Positions 52,918-61,513 of a stretch of DNA of 64,000 bases are shown piece by piece. Positions within the stretch are counted from its first letter, which is position 1, and each line of letters begins with the position of its first letter. Below the pieces are notes generated by a model. That model was not told the origin of the DNA, made no database searches, and saw only the letters and a list, made by a program, of their open reading frames with translations. The stretch is from Amaricoccus solimangrovi (GTDB lineage: Bacteria > Pseudomonadota > Alphaproteobacteria > Rhodobacterales > Rhodobacteraceae): the NCBI RefSeq assembly GCF_006385685.1, contig NZ_VFRP01000016.1:32406-96405 (forward strand), read 5' to 3'. The translations under genes and the position numbers were made by a program.

Positions 52918-54347
52918 GCGAACGCGCCCCTCGCGCGGCCCGCCATCGGCGAGCGGTCGCGGCGGAGGAACCCGCCCGAACCCCTGGCGCCCAGGATCTC
53001 GCCCTCGCGCATCACAACCTCGCCGCGCAGGATCGTGGCCTGGGGCCAGCCGGTCACCTCGAACCCCTCCCAGGGCGTGTAGTCGGCGCCGTGGTGCATG
53101 ATCTCCTGGCTGATCGTCACGCGCCGCTCCGGATCCCAGAGCACGATATCCGCGTCATGGCCGGGCGCGATCGATCCCTTGCGCCCGCCGAGGCCGTAGA
53201 TGCGGGCGTGATTGGTCGAGGTCAGGGCGACGAACTCCTGGAGGCTGATCCGGGCCTTCACCACGCCCTCCGAAAAGAGGATCGGCATCCGAACCTCGAC
53301 CCCCGGGATGCCGTTCGGCACCCAGCGGAAGGAGGTACGCGCCTTCGGGTTCATCTTGCCGAGCGGCCCTTCGAAGAAGAACGGGCAGTGGTCGGAGGAG
53401 AAGGTCTGGAACACCCCGGTCGCGATCCCGTTCCAGATCGCCTCCCAGCTCTCCCGGTCGCGCGGCGGCGGCGAGCAGACGTACTTGCCGCCGGTCTCGT
53501 CCATGTTGAGGCCCTTGAGGTCGTCCGCCGTCAGCGAGACGTATTGCGCGCAGGTCTCCCCGAGGATCCTGAGGCCGCGCCCCCGCGCCCAGCGGATCTG
53601 TTCCATCGCCTCGCGGCCCGAGACGTGGACGATCATGATCGGCACGCCGGTGATCTCGGAATGGGTGATCGCGCGATGCGCCGCCTCCCGCTCCACCGGC
53701 TCGGGCCGCGAGACGGCGTGGTAGTAGGGCGCGGTCTTGCCGGCGCGCTCCAGCCGCTCGGTCATGAAGCGGATCGCGTCGTAGCCCTCGCAATGCACCA
53801 TCACGAGCGCGCCGCAGTCGCCGGCGGCGTCGAAGACCTCGAGCAGTTCGCGGTCGTTCAGCACCATGTCGTCGTAGGTCATGAAGACCTTGAGCGAGCT
53901 GTAGCCGTCCTCGACCAGCGCCGGAAGCTCCTGGCCCAGCACGGCGGGCGTGGGATCCGTGACGATCAGGTGGAAGCCGTAGTCGCAATAGGACTGACCA
54001 TCCGCCTCGTGGTGGTAGGCCGCCACCGCCTCGCGCAGCGAGGTGCCCCGCGCCTGGAGCGCGAAGGGGAGGACCGTCGTGTTGCCGCCCGCGATCGCCG
54101 AGCGCGTGCCGCTCTCGAAACCGTCGGCCATCGCCGGGCCTCCGAAGGCGGGCTGGGCGAGGTGCACGTGGCTGTCGATGCCGCCCGGCATGACGAGCAG
54201 CCCGTCCGCGTCGATGGTCCGGCGGCCCCCCGGCAGGTCGAGCCCCACCGCCGCGATCCGCCCGTCGCGGATTCCCACGTCGGCGCGCGCGGTGTCGGCG
54301 GCGGTCACCACCGTGCCGCCCCGGATCACCAGATCGAAATCGTCCAT
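52914..54347 (-). CDS. Dihydropyrimidinase/hydantoinase-family amidohydrolase
   Basis: 477 residues from the ATG at 54345-54347 (GGAG 11 bases before; a TTG 9 bases upstream is too close to it). Binuclear-metal amidohydrolase motifs: PGGIDSHVHLAQP, SSLKVFMTYDD (carbamylated Lys), HCEGYDAI, IMIVHVSGREAM, and FSSDHCPFFFEGPLGK (Asp). It opens cyclic ureides such as dihydropyrimidines and hydantoins. No N-carbamoyl-amino-acid hydrolase is nearby, which is unusual for a complete pathway. Named hydA/dht in other systems, but the substrate here is open. Confidence 0.92.
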   Translation of the reverse strand: MDDFDLVIRGGTVVTAADTARADVGIRDGRIAAVGLDLPGGRRTIDADGLLVMPGGIDSHVHLAQPAFGGPAMADGFESGTRSAIAGGNTTVLPFALQARGTSLREAVAAYHHEADGQSYCDYGFHLIVTDPTPAVLGQELPALVEDGYSSLKVFMTYDDMVLNDRELLEVFDAAGDCGALVMVHCEGYDAIRFMTERLERAGKTAPYYHAVSRPEPVEREAAHRAITHSEITGVPIMIVHVSGREAMEQIRWARGRGLRILGETCAQYVSLTADDLKGLNMDETGGKYVCSPPPRDRESWEAIWNGIATGVFQTFSSDHCPFFFEGPLGKMNPKARTSFRWVPNGIPGVEVRMPILFSEGVVKARISLQEFVALTSTNHARIYGLGGRKGSIAPGHDADIVLWDPERRVTISQEIMHHGADYTPWEGFEVTGWPQATILRGEVVMREGEILGARGSGGFLRRDRSPMAGRARGAFA

Positions 54348-54371
54348 GTCACTCAAGGCTCCGCTTCGGGG

Positions 54372-55136
54372 TCACACCATCACGTCGCCGCCGTTCGGCG
54401 ACAGCGTCTGACCGCAGTAGAAGGCCGCTCCCGTCTCGGAGGCGAGCAGCAGGGCGGTGGGCGCGATCTCCTCCGGCGCGCCGAAGCGGCCGAGCGGCAG
54501 CTCCGCCTTCTTCATCGCGCGCCATTCGTCGGAGAGGCCGTTCAGGAGCGGCGTCTCCACCGGCCCCGGCGCGATGCCGTTGACCATCACGTTGAACGGC
54601 GCGCCCTCGTAGGAGAGCGCGCGCGTCAGCCCGACGACGCCGGCCTTGGCCGCGACATAGGCGCTGAGCCCGGGCGCGCCCTTGTAGGCGAGCTGCGAGG
54701 CGATGTTCACGATCCGCCCGTAGCGGCGCGCGATCATGCCGGGGTAGAAGGCGTGGGTGACGAGGAAGACGCCGCGCAGGTTCACGCCGAGCATGCGGTC
54801 CCATTCCGCGACGGTCATCTCCTCGAAGGGCTTGTCGCGCCCGCCGATCCCCGCGCAGTTCACGAGGATGTCGACCGCGGCGAGCGTCTCTCCGGCCCAG
54901 GCGGCCATCGCGCGCACCGCCGTCTCGTCGGCGACGTCGCATTCCATCGCCCGGAGCGTCCGGCCGCGCGCCGCGAACTCGGCGCCAAGCGACCCGGCGC
55001 CGGCGGCGTCCCCGAGGTGGCAGATCGCGACCTCGGCGCCCGCCTCGGCGAAGAGCCGGGCGATCGCCGCGCCGATGCCGCGGCTGCCGCCGGTGACGAG
55101 CGCGCGGCGCCCGGCGAGCGTAAGGGGGGTCTGCAT
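54372..55136 (-). CDS. Short-chain dehydrogenase/reductase (SDR)
   Basis: 254 residues from the ATG at 55134-55136. Cofactor motif RALVTGGSRGIGAAIA, ILVNCAGIG (NNAG variant), catalytic Ser in IVNIASQ, and SAYVAAKAG (YxxxK). The acidic end of beta-2 is not obvious (ICHLG), so cofactor preference is unclear. It lies between the dihydropyrimidinase and the epimerase. Confidence 0.9.
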   Translation of the reverse strand: MQTPLTLAGRRALVTGGSRGIGAAIARLFAEAGAEVAICHLGDAAGAGSLGAEFAARGRTLRAMECDVADETAVRAMAAWAGETLAAVDILVNCAGIGGRDKPFEEMTVAEWDRMLGVNLRGVFLVTHAFYPGMIARRYGRIVNIASQLAYKGAPGLSAYVAAKAGVVGLTRALSYEGAPFNVMVNGIAPGPVETPLLNGLSDEWRAMKKAELPLGRFGAPEEIAPTALLLASETGAAFYCGQTLSPNGGDVMV

Positions 55137-55159
55137 GGGGGATGTCTCCTTGGGGCGCG

Positions 55160-56080
55160 TCACGCGCAGACCCCTTCGCGGGCCAGCCAGTCGGCATAGC
55201 TCCGCAGCCCGTCCTCGAGGGATACGCGGGGCACGTAGCCGAGGTCGCGCTCGGCGGCCGAGATGTCGAACCGCTCCTGCCGCATGTCGCCCGGATCGTC
55301 GCCGGGCGCGACCTCGACCCGGGCGCCGGGGATCACGCGCATCACGGTCTCCGCGACCTCGCCGAGCGTGATCCAGGCGCCGCCGGTGATGTTGTAGGCC
55401 TGCCGGGGCAGGTTCGGCCGGTCGAGCGCGGCGATCATCGCCCCGGTCACGTCGTCGATATGGACGTACTGGCGCGGGAAGTCGCGGCCGTAGGGGATGC
55501 GGGTCGGCCGCCCGGCGGCGGCGTCGGTCAGCATCCGCCGGATCAGGCAGGCGGTGGTGCGCCGGGGTCCGTAGACCCAGCCGATCCGGAGGCTCACCGT
55601 GTCGACGCCGAACTGGAGCCTGTAGGCGTTCATGATGTGCTCGGCCGCCGCCTTGGAGGCGCCATACATCGAATCGGGCACCATCACCGTATCCTCCGGA
55701 ACCGGGCCCGGCGGGGTGGCGCCATAGGCGGTCGCGGTCGCGGCGAAGACGACGCGCACGCCGCCGATCACCCGCGCGAGCTCGCCGATGTTGCCCGCGC
55801 CGCCGATGTTGACCCGGATCATCTGCGTCGGATGGTCGGGCGAGACCATCGGGCCCGAGAAGGCGCCGCAATGGACGATGGCCCCGATCGGATGGCGCCG
55901 CGCGAGCGCGTGGAGCCCGTGAACATCCGTCACGTCGCATTCCAGCACCTCGCGGCCGTCCACGGTCGCCGCCATGCGGTCGATGGCGATCACCGGCGTG
56001 CCGCGGTCCTCGAGCCTCCGGCGCACCGCGTTGCCGATCAGCCCGATCGCGCCGGTCACCAGGACATGGTCTCCGCTCAT
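55160..56080 (-). CDS. NAD-dependent epimerase/dehydratase (extended SDR)
   Basis: 306 residues. HVLVTGAIGLIGNAVRRRL is the GxxGxxG cofactor loop; AIDRMA ends beta-2 with an Asp, favouring NAD; SMYGASKAAAEHI has the catalytic YxxxK; SLRIGWVYGPR follows. It resembles uronate dehydrogenases and sugar epimerases. Linked with 18-23 base gaps to its neighbours. Confidence 0.88.
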   Translation of the reverse strand: MSGDHVLVTGAIGLIGNAVRRRLEDRGTPVIAIDRMAATVDGREVLECDVTDVHGLHALARRHPIGAIVHCGAFSGPMVSPDHPTQMIRVNIGGAGNIGELARVIGGVRVVFAATATAYGATPPGPVPEDTVMVPDSMYGASKAAAEHIMNAYRLQFGVDTVSLRIGWVYGPRRTTACLIRRMLTDAAAGRPTRIPYGRDFPRQYVHIDDVTGAMIAALDRPNLPRQAYNITGGAWITLGEVAETVMRVIPGARVEVAPGDDPGDMRQERFDISAAERDLGYVPRVSLEDGLRSYADWLAREGVCA

Positions 56081-56098
56081 TCTCTCTCTCCCGAAGTC

Positions 56099-57706
56099 TC
56101 AGGCGGCCGTGTAGCGCTCGATCGGCAGTTCGGCCCCGAGCAGCATCCGCGTGTAGTCGTGCGAGGGCGCGGCGAAGATCCGCTCCGTCTCCCCCATCTC
56201 GACGATCCTGCCGTGGCGCATCACGGCGACGCTGTGGGCGAGCGAGCGCACCGAATTGAGGTCGTGCGTGATGAAGAGCGTCGAGAGCCGCATCTCGCGC
56301 TGGAGTTCGCGCACGAGGTCGATGATCTGGGCGCGCACCCGGATGTCGAGCGCGGTGGTCGGCTCGTCGAAGACCACGAAGGCCGGCCGCGTCGCGAGCG
56401 CGCGCGCCATGCCGACGCGCTTCTGCTCTCCCGCCGTCAGCTCGTGCGGATAGGCCTCCGCGAGCCGCGCGGGCAGCCGCGTGAGCTCGAGCATCTCGCG
56501 CACCCGCGCCCGCCGCGCCTCCGCGCCCGCCATCTCCGGATCGAGGCCGAGCGGCTCGCCCACCAGCCGCTCCACCGTCCAGCGCGGGTTGAGCGCGACA
56601 TAGGGCTCCTGGAACACCATCTGGATGTCGCGGCGCAGCGGCCGGAACGCCTTCTCCGGCAGACCTAGCATGTCGCGGTCGCGGAAGAGCACCGCGCCGC
56701 CGTCGGAATCGAGCAGCCGCGCGAGGCACTGGCCGACCGTGGTCTTGCCCGACCCGCTCTCGCCGACGAGCGCGAGCGTCTCACCGGCCGGGATCGCGAA
56801 GGAGACATCGTCGACCGCGCGCACCACATGGCCCGAACCGGTGGTGAAGTGCTTCACGAGGTTCACGACCTCGACCAGCGGGCGCTCCGTCGCGCCTTTC
56901 GCCGCCGCCCTGGCCATCGGCGCCGGCCGGGCGCGCGCGGCGCCGAGCAACTCCGCGCCGTAGGGGGTCGCGGGGGCGCTCAGGAAGCGCGCCGTCGGCG
57001 CCTCCTCGACGATGCGCCCGTCGCGCATGATCTCGACCCGGTCGCAGTAGCGCGCGACGATGCCGAGGTCGTGGGTGATGATCACCGCGCCCATGCCCAG
57101 TTCGCGGCAGCGCGCCACGAGCAGGTCGAGCACCTGCACCTGGATCGTCGCGTCGAGCCCGAGCGTCGCGTCGTCGGCGAGGATGACGCTCGGCTCGGCG
57201 ATCAGCGCCATGGCGATCACCACGCGCTGCGCCATGCCGCCCGAGAGCTGGTGCGGAGAGGCCTCCGCCCGCTTCTCCGGATCGACGATGCCGACCTTGG
57301 CGAAGAGCTCGATCGCCTGGGCCTTCGCCTCGGCCGCGCCCAGCCTTCGATGCGCGCGCAAGACGTCGGCGACCTGCGCGCCGACCGTGCGCACCGGATC
57401 GAGCAGCGATTTCGCATCCGTTCCGATCAGCGCCACCGTCCCGCCGCGCAGCGCGCGCCGCTCCGGCTCCGGGAGCGTCGCGAGGTCCCTGCCCCCGACC
57501 CGGATCCGGCCGCCGGTGACGCGTCCCCCGCCCGGCAGCAGGTCGAGCATCGCGCGGGCGAGCACGGACTTGCCCGCCCCGGTCTCCCCGACGATGCCGA
57601 GCACCTCGTCCGGGCGGAGCGAGAGCGTGATGTCATGGAGCACCGTCCTGTCACCATAGGCGACCGAGAGGTTCTCGACTTCGAGCAGTGGCGTGTCGGC
57701 GGTCAT
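56099..57706 (-). CDS. Fused dual ATP-binding protein of a peptide/nickel-type ABC importer
   Basis: 535 residues containing two ABC domains (DppD-DppF fusion). NBD1: Walker A GIVGETGAGKSVLARA, signature LSGGMAQRVVIAMAL, Walker B ILADDATLGLD. NBD2: GESGSGKTTVGQCLARL, LTAGEQKRVGMARAL, FVVFDEPTTALD. The catalytic Glu after the Walker B Asp is Asp in NBD1, and NBD2 has LTAGE where LSGGQ is usual. Both changes fall in the same composite ATP site, leaving one consensus site. It pairs with the permeases at 57703-59606. Confidence 0.93.
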   Translation of the reverse strand: MTADTPLLEVENLSVAYGDRTVLHDITLSLRPDEVLGIVGETGAGKSVLARAMLDLLPGGGRVTGGRIRVGGRDLATLPEPERRALRGGTVALIGTDAKSLLDPVRTVGAQVADVLRAHRRLGAAEAKAQAIELFAKVGIVDPEKRAEASPHQLSGGMAQRVVIAMALIAEPSVILADDATLGLDATIQVQVLDLLVARCRELGMGAVIITHDLGIVARYCDRVEIMRDGRIVEEAPTARFLSAPATPYGAELLGAARARPAPMARAAAKGATERPLVEVVNLVKHFTTGSGHVVRAVDDVSFAIPAGETLALVGESGSGKTTVGQCLARLLDSDGGAVLFRDRDMLGLPEKAFRPLRRDIQMVFQEPYVALNPRWTVERLVGEPLGLDPEMAGAEARRARVREMLELTRLPARLAEAYPHELTAGEQKRVGMARALATRPAFVVFDEPTTALDIRVRAQIIDLVRELQREMRLSTLFITHDLNSVRSLAHSVAVMRHGRIVEMGETERIFAAPSHDYTRMLLGAELPIERYTAA

Positions 57707-58554
57707 CGGGATCTCTCCCCGCGGGGATCAAGGTAGTCGCGCGCGGCGTCGGCCATCAGCGCGAAGCTCAGGACCGAGAAGACGATGGCGAGACCGGGGA
57801 AGAGCGCGACCCACCAGATGCCGAGGATCATCTGCTGCGAGCCGGTCGAGACCATGAGCCCCCATTCCGGGATCGGCATCCGCACGCCCGCGCCGATGAA
57901 GGAGAGGCCGGCGGTCAGCAGGATCGCCATGCCGATCGAGATCGAGACCTGCACGATCGAGGAGCCGAGCGCGTTCGGGAGGATGTGGCGGAACATGATC
58001 GCCGCGTCCGTCGCCCCCGAGCAGCGCGCGGCGGCGATGAAGGGCCGGTCGCGCAGCGACAGCGCCTCGGCGCGCACCAGCCGGGCGAAGATCGGCGTGA
58101 ACAGGATCGCGAGCACGATCGCGACGTTCCAGATCTCCTGCCCCATCACCGAGACCAGCGCCATGCCGAGGACGAAGACCGGGAAGGACTGGATGAAATC
58201 GAAGATCCGCATGACGAGCGTGCTCGCCCAGCCCCGGCGGTAGCCGACGACGAGCCCGACCGGCACGCCGATGACGAAGGCGACGGCCACCGCGATCACC
58301 GAGATCAGGAGGTTGATCCGCGTCGCGAAGATGATGCGCGAATAGATGTCCATCCCCGAGACGTCGGTGCCGAGCCAGTGCTCCGCCGAGGGCGGCTGGA
58401 GCGAGGCGAGCGGATTGGCCTCGATCGGGGAATGGGTGGCGAGGAGCGGGGCGAAGAGGATCGCCGCCGCCTGGACGAGCAGGAGCGCGAGGCCGAGGAG
58501 CGCGGCCGGGCGGCGCAGGACGAAGGCGGGGAAATCCGCGAGGGTCTTCATCAT
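57703..58554 (-). CDS. ABC transporter permease, DppC type
   Basis: 283 residues, six helices. N-terminal HWLGTDVSGMDIYSRIIFATRINLLISV is the DppC/OppC signature and EALSLRDRPFIAAARCSGATDAAIMFRHILPNALG the EAA loop that contacts the ATPase. It overlaps the ATPase gene by 4 bases. It imports a peptide-like or opine-like solute with the DppB protein at 58566. Confidence 0.93.
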   Translation of the reverse strand: MMKTLADFPAFVLRRPAALLGLALLLVQAAAILFAPLLATHSPIEANPLASLQPPSAEHWLGTDVSGMDIYSRIIFATRINLLISVIAVAVAFVIGVPVGLVVGYRRGWASTLVMRIFDFIQSFPVFVLGMALVSVMGQEIWNVAIVLAILFTPIFARLVRAEALSLRDRPFIAAARCSGATDAAIMFRHILPNALGSSIVQVSISIGMAILLTAGLSFIGAGVRMPIPEWGLMVSTGSQQMILGIWWVALFPGLAIVFSVLSFALMADAARDYLDPRGERSR

Positions 58555-58565
58555 CGCGCGCGGCC

Positions 58566-59606
58566 TCAGGTCTCGATCCGGGGGTCGGCCAGCTCGTAGA
58601 GGATATCGACCACGAGATAGACGACGAGAATGAAGACCGCGGCCACGAGCACGAAGCCCTGCAGCGCGGGATAGTCGGAATAGGTCACGGCCTGCACCGC
58701 GTATTGCCCGAGCCCGCCCCAGGAGAAGATCGTCTCGACCAGCACGGCGGCGCCGAGCAGGAATCCCACGAGGAAGCCCACGAGGGTGATGATCGGCGGC
58801 AGGCTGTTGCGCAGCGCGTTGCGCACGAGCCAGCGCGAAGGCAGGCCGCTCGCCCGCTGGTGCCGGATGAAGTCGGAGCGCCAGATCTCGGCGAAGGTGG
58901 TCTTGGTCATCTTCATGAGCGCGCCCGCGTTGACGATGGTGAGCGTGATCACCGGCAGGACCAGCCGGCCGGCCGAGGACCGGAAGGCGGAAAGGTCGCC
59001 CGCGATGAGCGAGTCGAAGGTGTAGAACCCGGTCACCGCCGGGGGCGGGGTGACGAGCGGGTCGATCCGGCCGAAGGGGGCCGCGGCGATGCCGAGCGTG
59101 CTGAAGAACAGGAAGATGAGCAGCAGTCCGACCCAGAAATCCGGGATGGCGCCGGCGGCGAGGCCATAGACGCGGCTGAAATAGTCGGCGACGCCGCGCG
59201 GACGGACCACCGCGACGACCGAGACCGTGACCGCGATCAGCACCGTCAGGAGCATGCTGTAGAACACGAGCTCGAGCGTCGCGGGCGCGCGTTCCATCAG
59301 GTCGGTCGCGACCGGGTTCGAGGTGAAGAGCGAGATGCCGAGGTCGCCGTGGAGCACCTGGAGCATGTAGTGGGCGAACTGCTGCCAGAGCGTGCCGTCG
59401 AGGCCGAGCTGGGCGCGCAGGTTCGCGATGCTCTCCTCGGTCGCCATGTTGCCGAGCATGAGCAGCGCGGGATCGCCGGGCAGCAGGCGCGCCAGCATGA
59501 AGGTGACGAAGATCACGCCGAACATCTGCGGGATCACCATCGGCAGCCGGCCGAGCACGATGCGCAGCGGCCGGGGCAGCTTTCGCCAGGTATCTGAGAG
59601 GGTCAT
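58566..59606 (-). CDS. ABC transporter permease, DppB type
   Basis: 346 residues, six helices. PQMFGVIFVTFMLARLLPGDPALLMLG is the DppB N-terminal signature, RSDFIRHQRASGLPSRWLVRNALRNSLPPIITLVG the EAA loop, and VVYLVVDILYELADPRIE the standard end. Eleven bases before dppC-like. Confidence 0.94.
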   Translation of the reverse strand: MTLSDTWRKLPRPLRIVLGRLPMVIPQMFGVIFVTFMLARLLPGDPALLMLGNMATEESIANLRAQLGLDGTLWQQFAHYMLQVLHGDLGISLFTSNPVATDLMERAPATLELVFYSMLLTVLIAVTVSVVAVVRPRGVADYFSRVYGLAAGAIPDFWVGLLLIFLFFSTLGIAAAPFGRIDPLVTPPPAVTGFYTFDSLIAGDLSAFRSSAGRLVLPVITLTIVNAGALMKMTKTTFAEIWRSDFIRHQRASGLPSRWLVRNALRNSLPPIITLVGFLVGFLLGAAVLVETIFSWGGLGQYAVQAVTYSDYPALQGFVLVAAVFILVVYLVVDILYELADPRIET

Positions 59607-59634
59607 CGCGGGTCCCGGGCTTGGGAGGGGGGGC

Positions 59635-59660
59635 GCCGGCCGGGGACGATACCGGCCGGC
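59635..59660 (-). terminator. Intercistronic hairpin between binding protein and permease genes
   Basis: GCCGGCCGG, 8-base loop, CCGGCCGGC: a perfect 9-bp stem just after the binding-protein stop, with no T tract. Such hairpins usually stabilise the upstream message so that the binding protein is made in excess; partial termination is the alternative. Confidence 0.55.
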
Positions 59661-59667
59661 CGCGCGG

Positions 59668-61314
59668 TCATTCCTTGTGGAAGTCGAACCAGGCGTTGCC
59701 GTTCGGCGTGTACCAGGAATAGCCCTTCACGTTGGCGCGCGTGGCAAGCTGGTAGCCCGGGTTGAACAGGAACACCCAGGGCGCCTGCTCCATCACCACC
59801 TGCTGCACGCGCTGCATGTCGGCGATCCGCTTCGGCTCGTCCGTGCTCGTGAGCGCGCTGTCGATCAGCGCGTCGACCTCGTCGCTCTTGAAGCGCGAAT
59901 AGTCGATGAGCGAGTCGCTGTTCAGCCAGAGGTTCGCGACATAGGCGGCGTCGGGCACGATCGCCATGTCGCGGAAGAAGTACATCGGGATCTCGCCCTG
60001 GGTGTAGCGCTCGACCAGCGTCGAGGCCGGCAGCTTCGAGAGCGTGACATCCACCCCGGCCTGGGCGAAGGCGGTCTTGAGGATGACCGCGATCTCCTCC
60101 TCGAGCTGGTCGCCGGTGCGGTAGCCGAGCTCGGTCTTGAAACCGTCCGGATAGCCCGCCTCGGCGAGCAGCGCCTTCGCCTTTTCCGGGTCGTTGGCGT
60201 AGGGGAAATAGGCGTCGGTGAAGGCGGGATAGATCTCCGAGATCGGGCTCTTCGTCGGCCGCGCGGTCCCGAAGTAGACGGCCTGGGCGATCTCGTCGCG
60301 CGGCACGAGATAGTTCAGCGCCTGGCGGACCCGGGGGTCGTCGAAGGGCTTCATCTCGTTCTGCATCTCGACGCGGTGGATGTAGTTGCCGAAGACCTTG
60401 TGCACGCTCACGCCCGGCATCTTCTCGACCATTGCGAGCTCGCGCGGCGAGAGGTATTCCGCCACGTCGACCGCGCCCGCCTGCAGCGCCGCGACCCGGT
60501 TCGCCGTCGTGGGCATCTCGCGGAAGATCACCTTCTTGAGCGCCGGGGCGCCGCGGTAGTATTTCTCGTTCGCCTCGTAGACGATCTCCTGGCCCGGCGT
60601 GTATTTCGCGACGCTGTAGGGGCCGAAGGAGGCCGAATTCGTCGCGAGCCAGCGCGAGCCCCACGGATCCTCCCCGGTCAGATGCGGCTTCATCGCGTCC
60701 GCGTCGAGGATGCCGAGGTCGCTGTTGATCCAGAGCTTCTCGAGCAGCGGCGACGGCTTCGGGATCGTCACCTTCACCGTCATGTCGTCGATCTTCTGGA
60801 AGGCCGCCGCCGGATCCTCGATGTTGAGGATCTGCGTCATGTACCAGTGGAAGTTCGACTTGAGGTTCCAGCCGCGCTCGAAGGACCACATGACGTCGTC
60901 GGCGTCGAGCGCGCCGCCGGTGGCGCTGACCACGCCCGGCCGCAGGTGGAAGGTGATCGAGGTGAAGTCGGGCGAGACTTCCCAGCTCTCGGCGAGCGCG
61001 CCGGTGATCTTCGAGAAATCCTCGTAGGAAACGCCGTCCTCGCCCGTCTGCATATCATAGGCGAGCAGCCGCTCGTAGACGTTGCGGCGCAGCTCGTGCA
61101 CCGCCTCGGTCGGCGGATATTCCTGGTCGAGCGATTCCGGCGTGCGCGGCCCCGCGACGATGAGCGTGTCCCGCGCGGCCTGGGCGGAGGCGGGCGCCCC
61201 CTGCCACAAGAGCGCGATCGCGGCGCAGGCGCTCGCGGTCCGGAGCAGGTGGCGACGTGTCAGGGCGCGAACTGGGCCGCGGCCGCGGCGCGGCGTTTCG
61301 GTCTCGGGAATCAC
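59668..61314 (-). CDS. ABC transporter substrate-binding protein, family 5
   Basis: 548 residues from a GTG at 61312-61314, with AGGAGG 5 bases before it; longer in-frame starts lack an RBS. The signal (ALTRRHLLRTASACAAIALL ... ASAQA) has a twin-arginine-like RR. Family-5 features: NVYERLLAYDMQTGE, ALAESWEVSPDFTSITFHLRPGV, and VRQALNYLVPRDEIAQAVYFG. It captures the operon substrate, probably a peptide-like or cyclic amide compound, in the periplasm. First gene of the operon; divergent from a GntR gene. Confidence 0.92.
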   Translation of the reverse strand: MIPETETPRRGRGPVRALTRRHLLRTASACAAIALLWQGAPASAQAARDTLIVAGPRTPESLDQEYPPTEAVHELRRNVYERLLAYDMQTGEDGVSYEDFSKITGALAESWEVSPDFTSITFHLRPGVVSATGGALDADDVMWSFERGWNLKSNFHWYMTQILNIEDPAAAFQKIDDMTVKVTIPKPSPLLEKLWINSDLGILDADAMKPHLTGEDPWGSRWLATNSASFGPYSVAKYTPGQEIVYEANEKYYRGAPALKKVIFREMPTTANRVAALQAGAVDVAEYLSPRELAMVEKMPGVSVHKVFGNYIHRVEMQNEMKPFDDPRVRQALNYLVPRDEIAQAVYFGTARPTKSPISEIYPAFTDAYFPYANDPEKAKALLAEAGYPDGFKTELGYRTGDQLEEEIAVILKTAFAQAGVDVTLSKLPASTLVERYTQGEIPMYFFRDMAIVPDAAYVANLWLNSDSLIDYSRFKSDEVDALIDSALTSTDEPKRIADMQRVQQVVMEQAPWVFLFNPGYQLATRANVKGYSWYTPNGNAWFDFHKE

Positions 61315-61368
61315 TCTCACCTCCTCTGATCTGATCGGCTCCACGCTGAGGCGGAGCCGGTGCGTCTC

Positions 61369-61380
61369 ATTGGATACAAT
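61369..61380. promoter_or_regulatory. ATTG-GATA-CAAT dyad, candidate GntR (FCD) operator
   Basis: It lies 55 bases upstream of the binding-protein start and 134 before the divergent GntR gene. FCD-type GntR proteins often bind ATTGTATACAAT-like dyads, which this matches except at one base of the centre. The AT-rich setting stands out. Confidence 0.5.
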
Positions 61381-61513
61381 CATGGGCACAAGATTGGCGT
61401 GTCAATTGCAGCGCACCCGCCCACGCTTTAAAATGCGCCATTGCTCACGCATTGTGCGGGCGATGACTGATTCCGAGGCGGTCCCGGTGGCCGGTGGGTG
61501 GGAGTAAGACCCG

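Noticed and set aside
59635..59660. Hairpin after the family-5 binding protein as a full terminator
   Set aside because: There is no T run and the permease gene follows at once in the same operon, so complete termination is unlikely.
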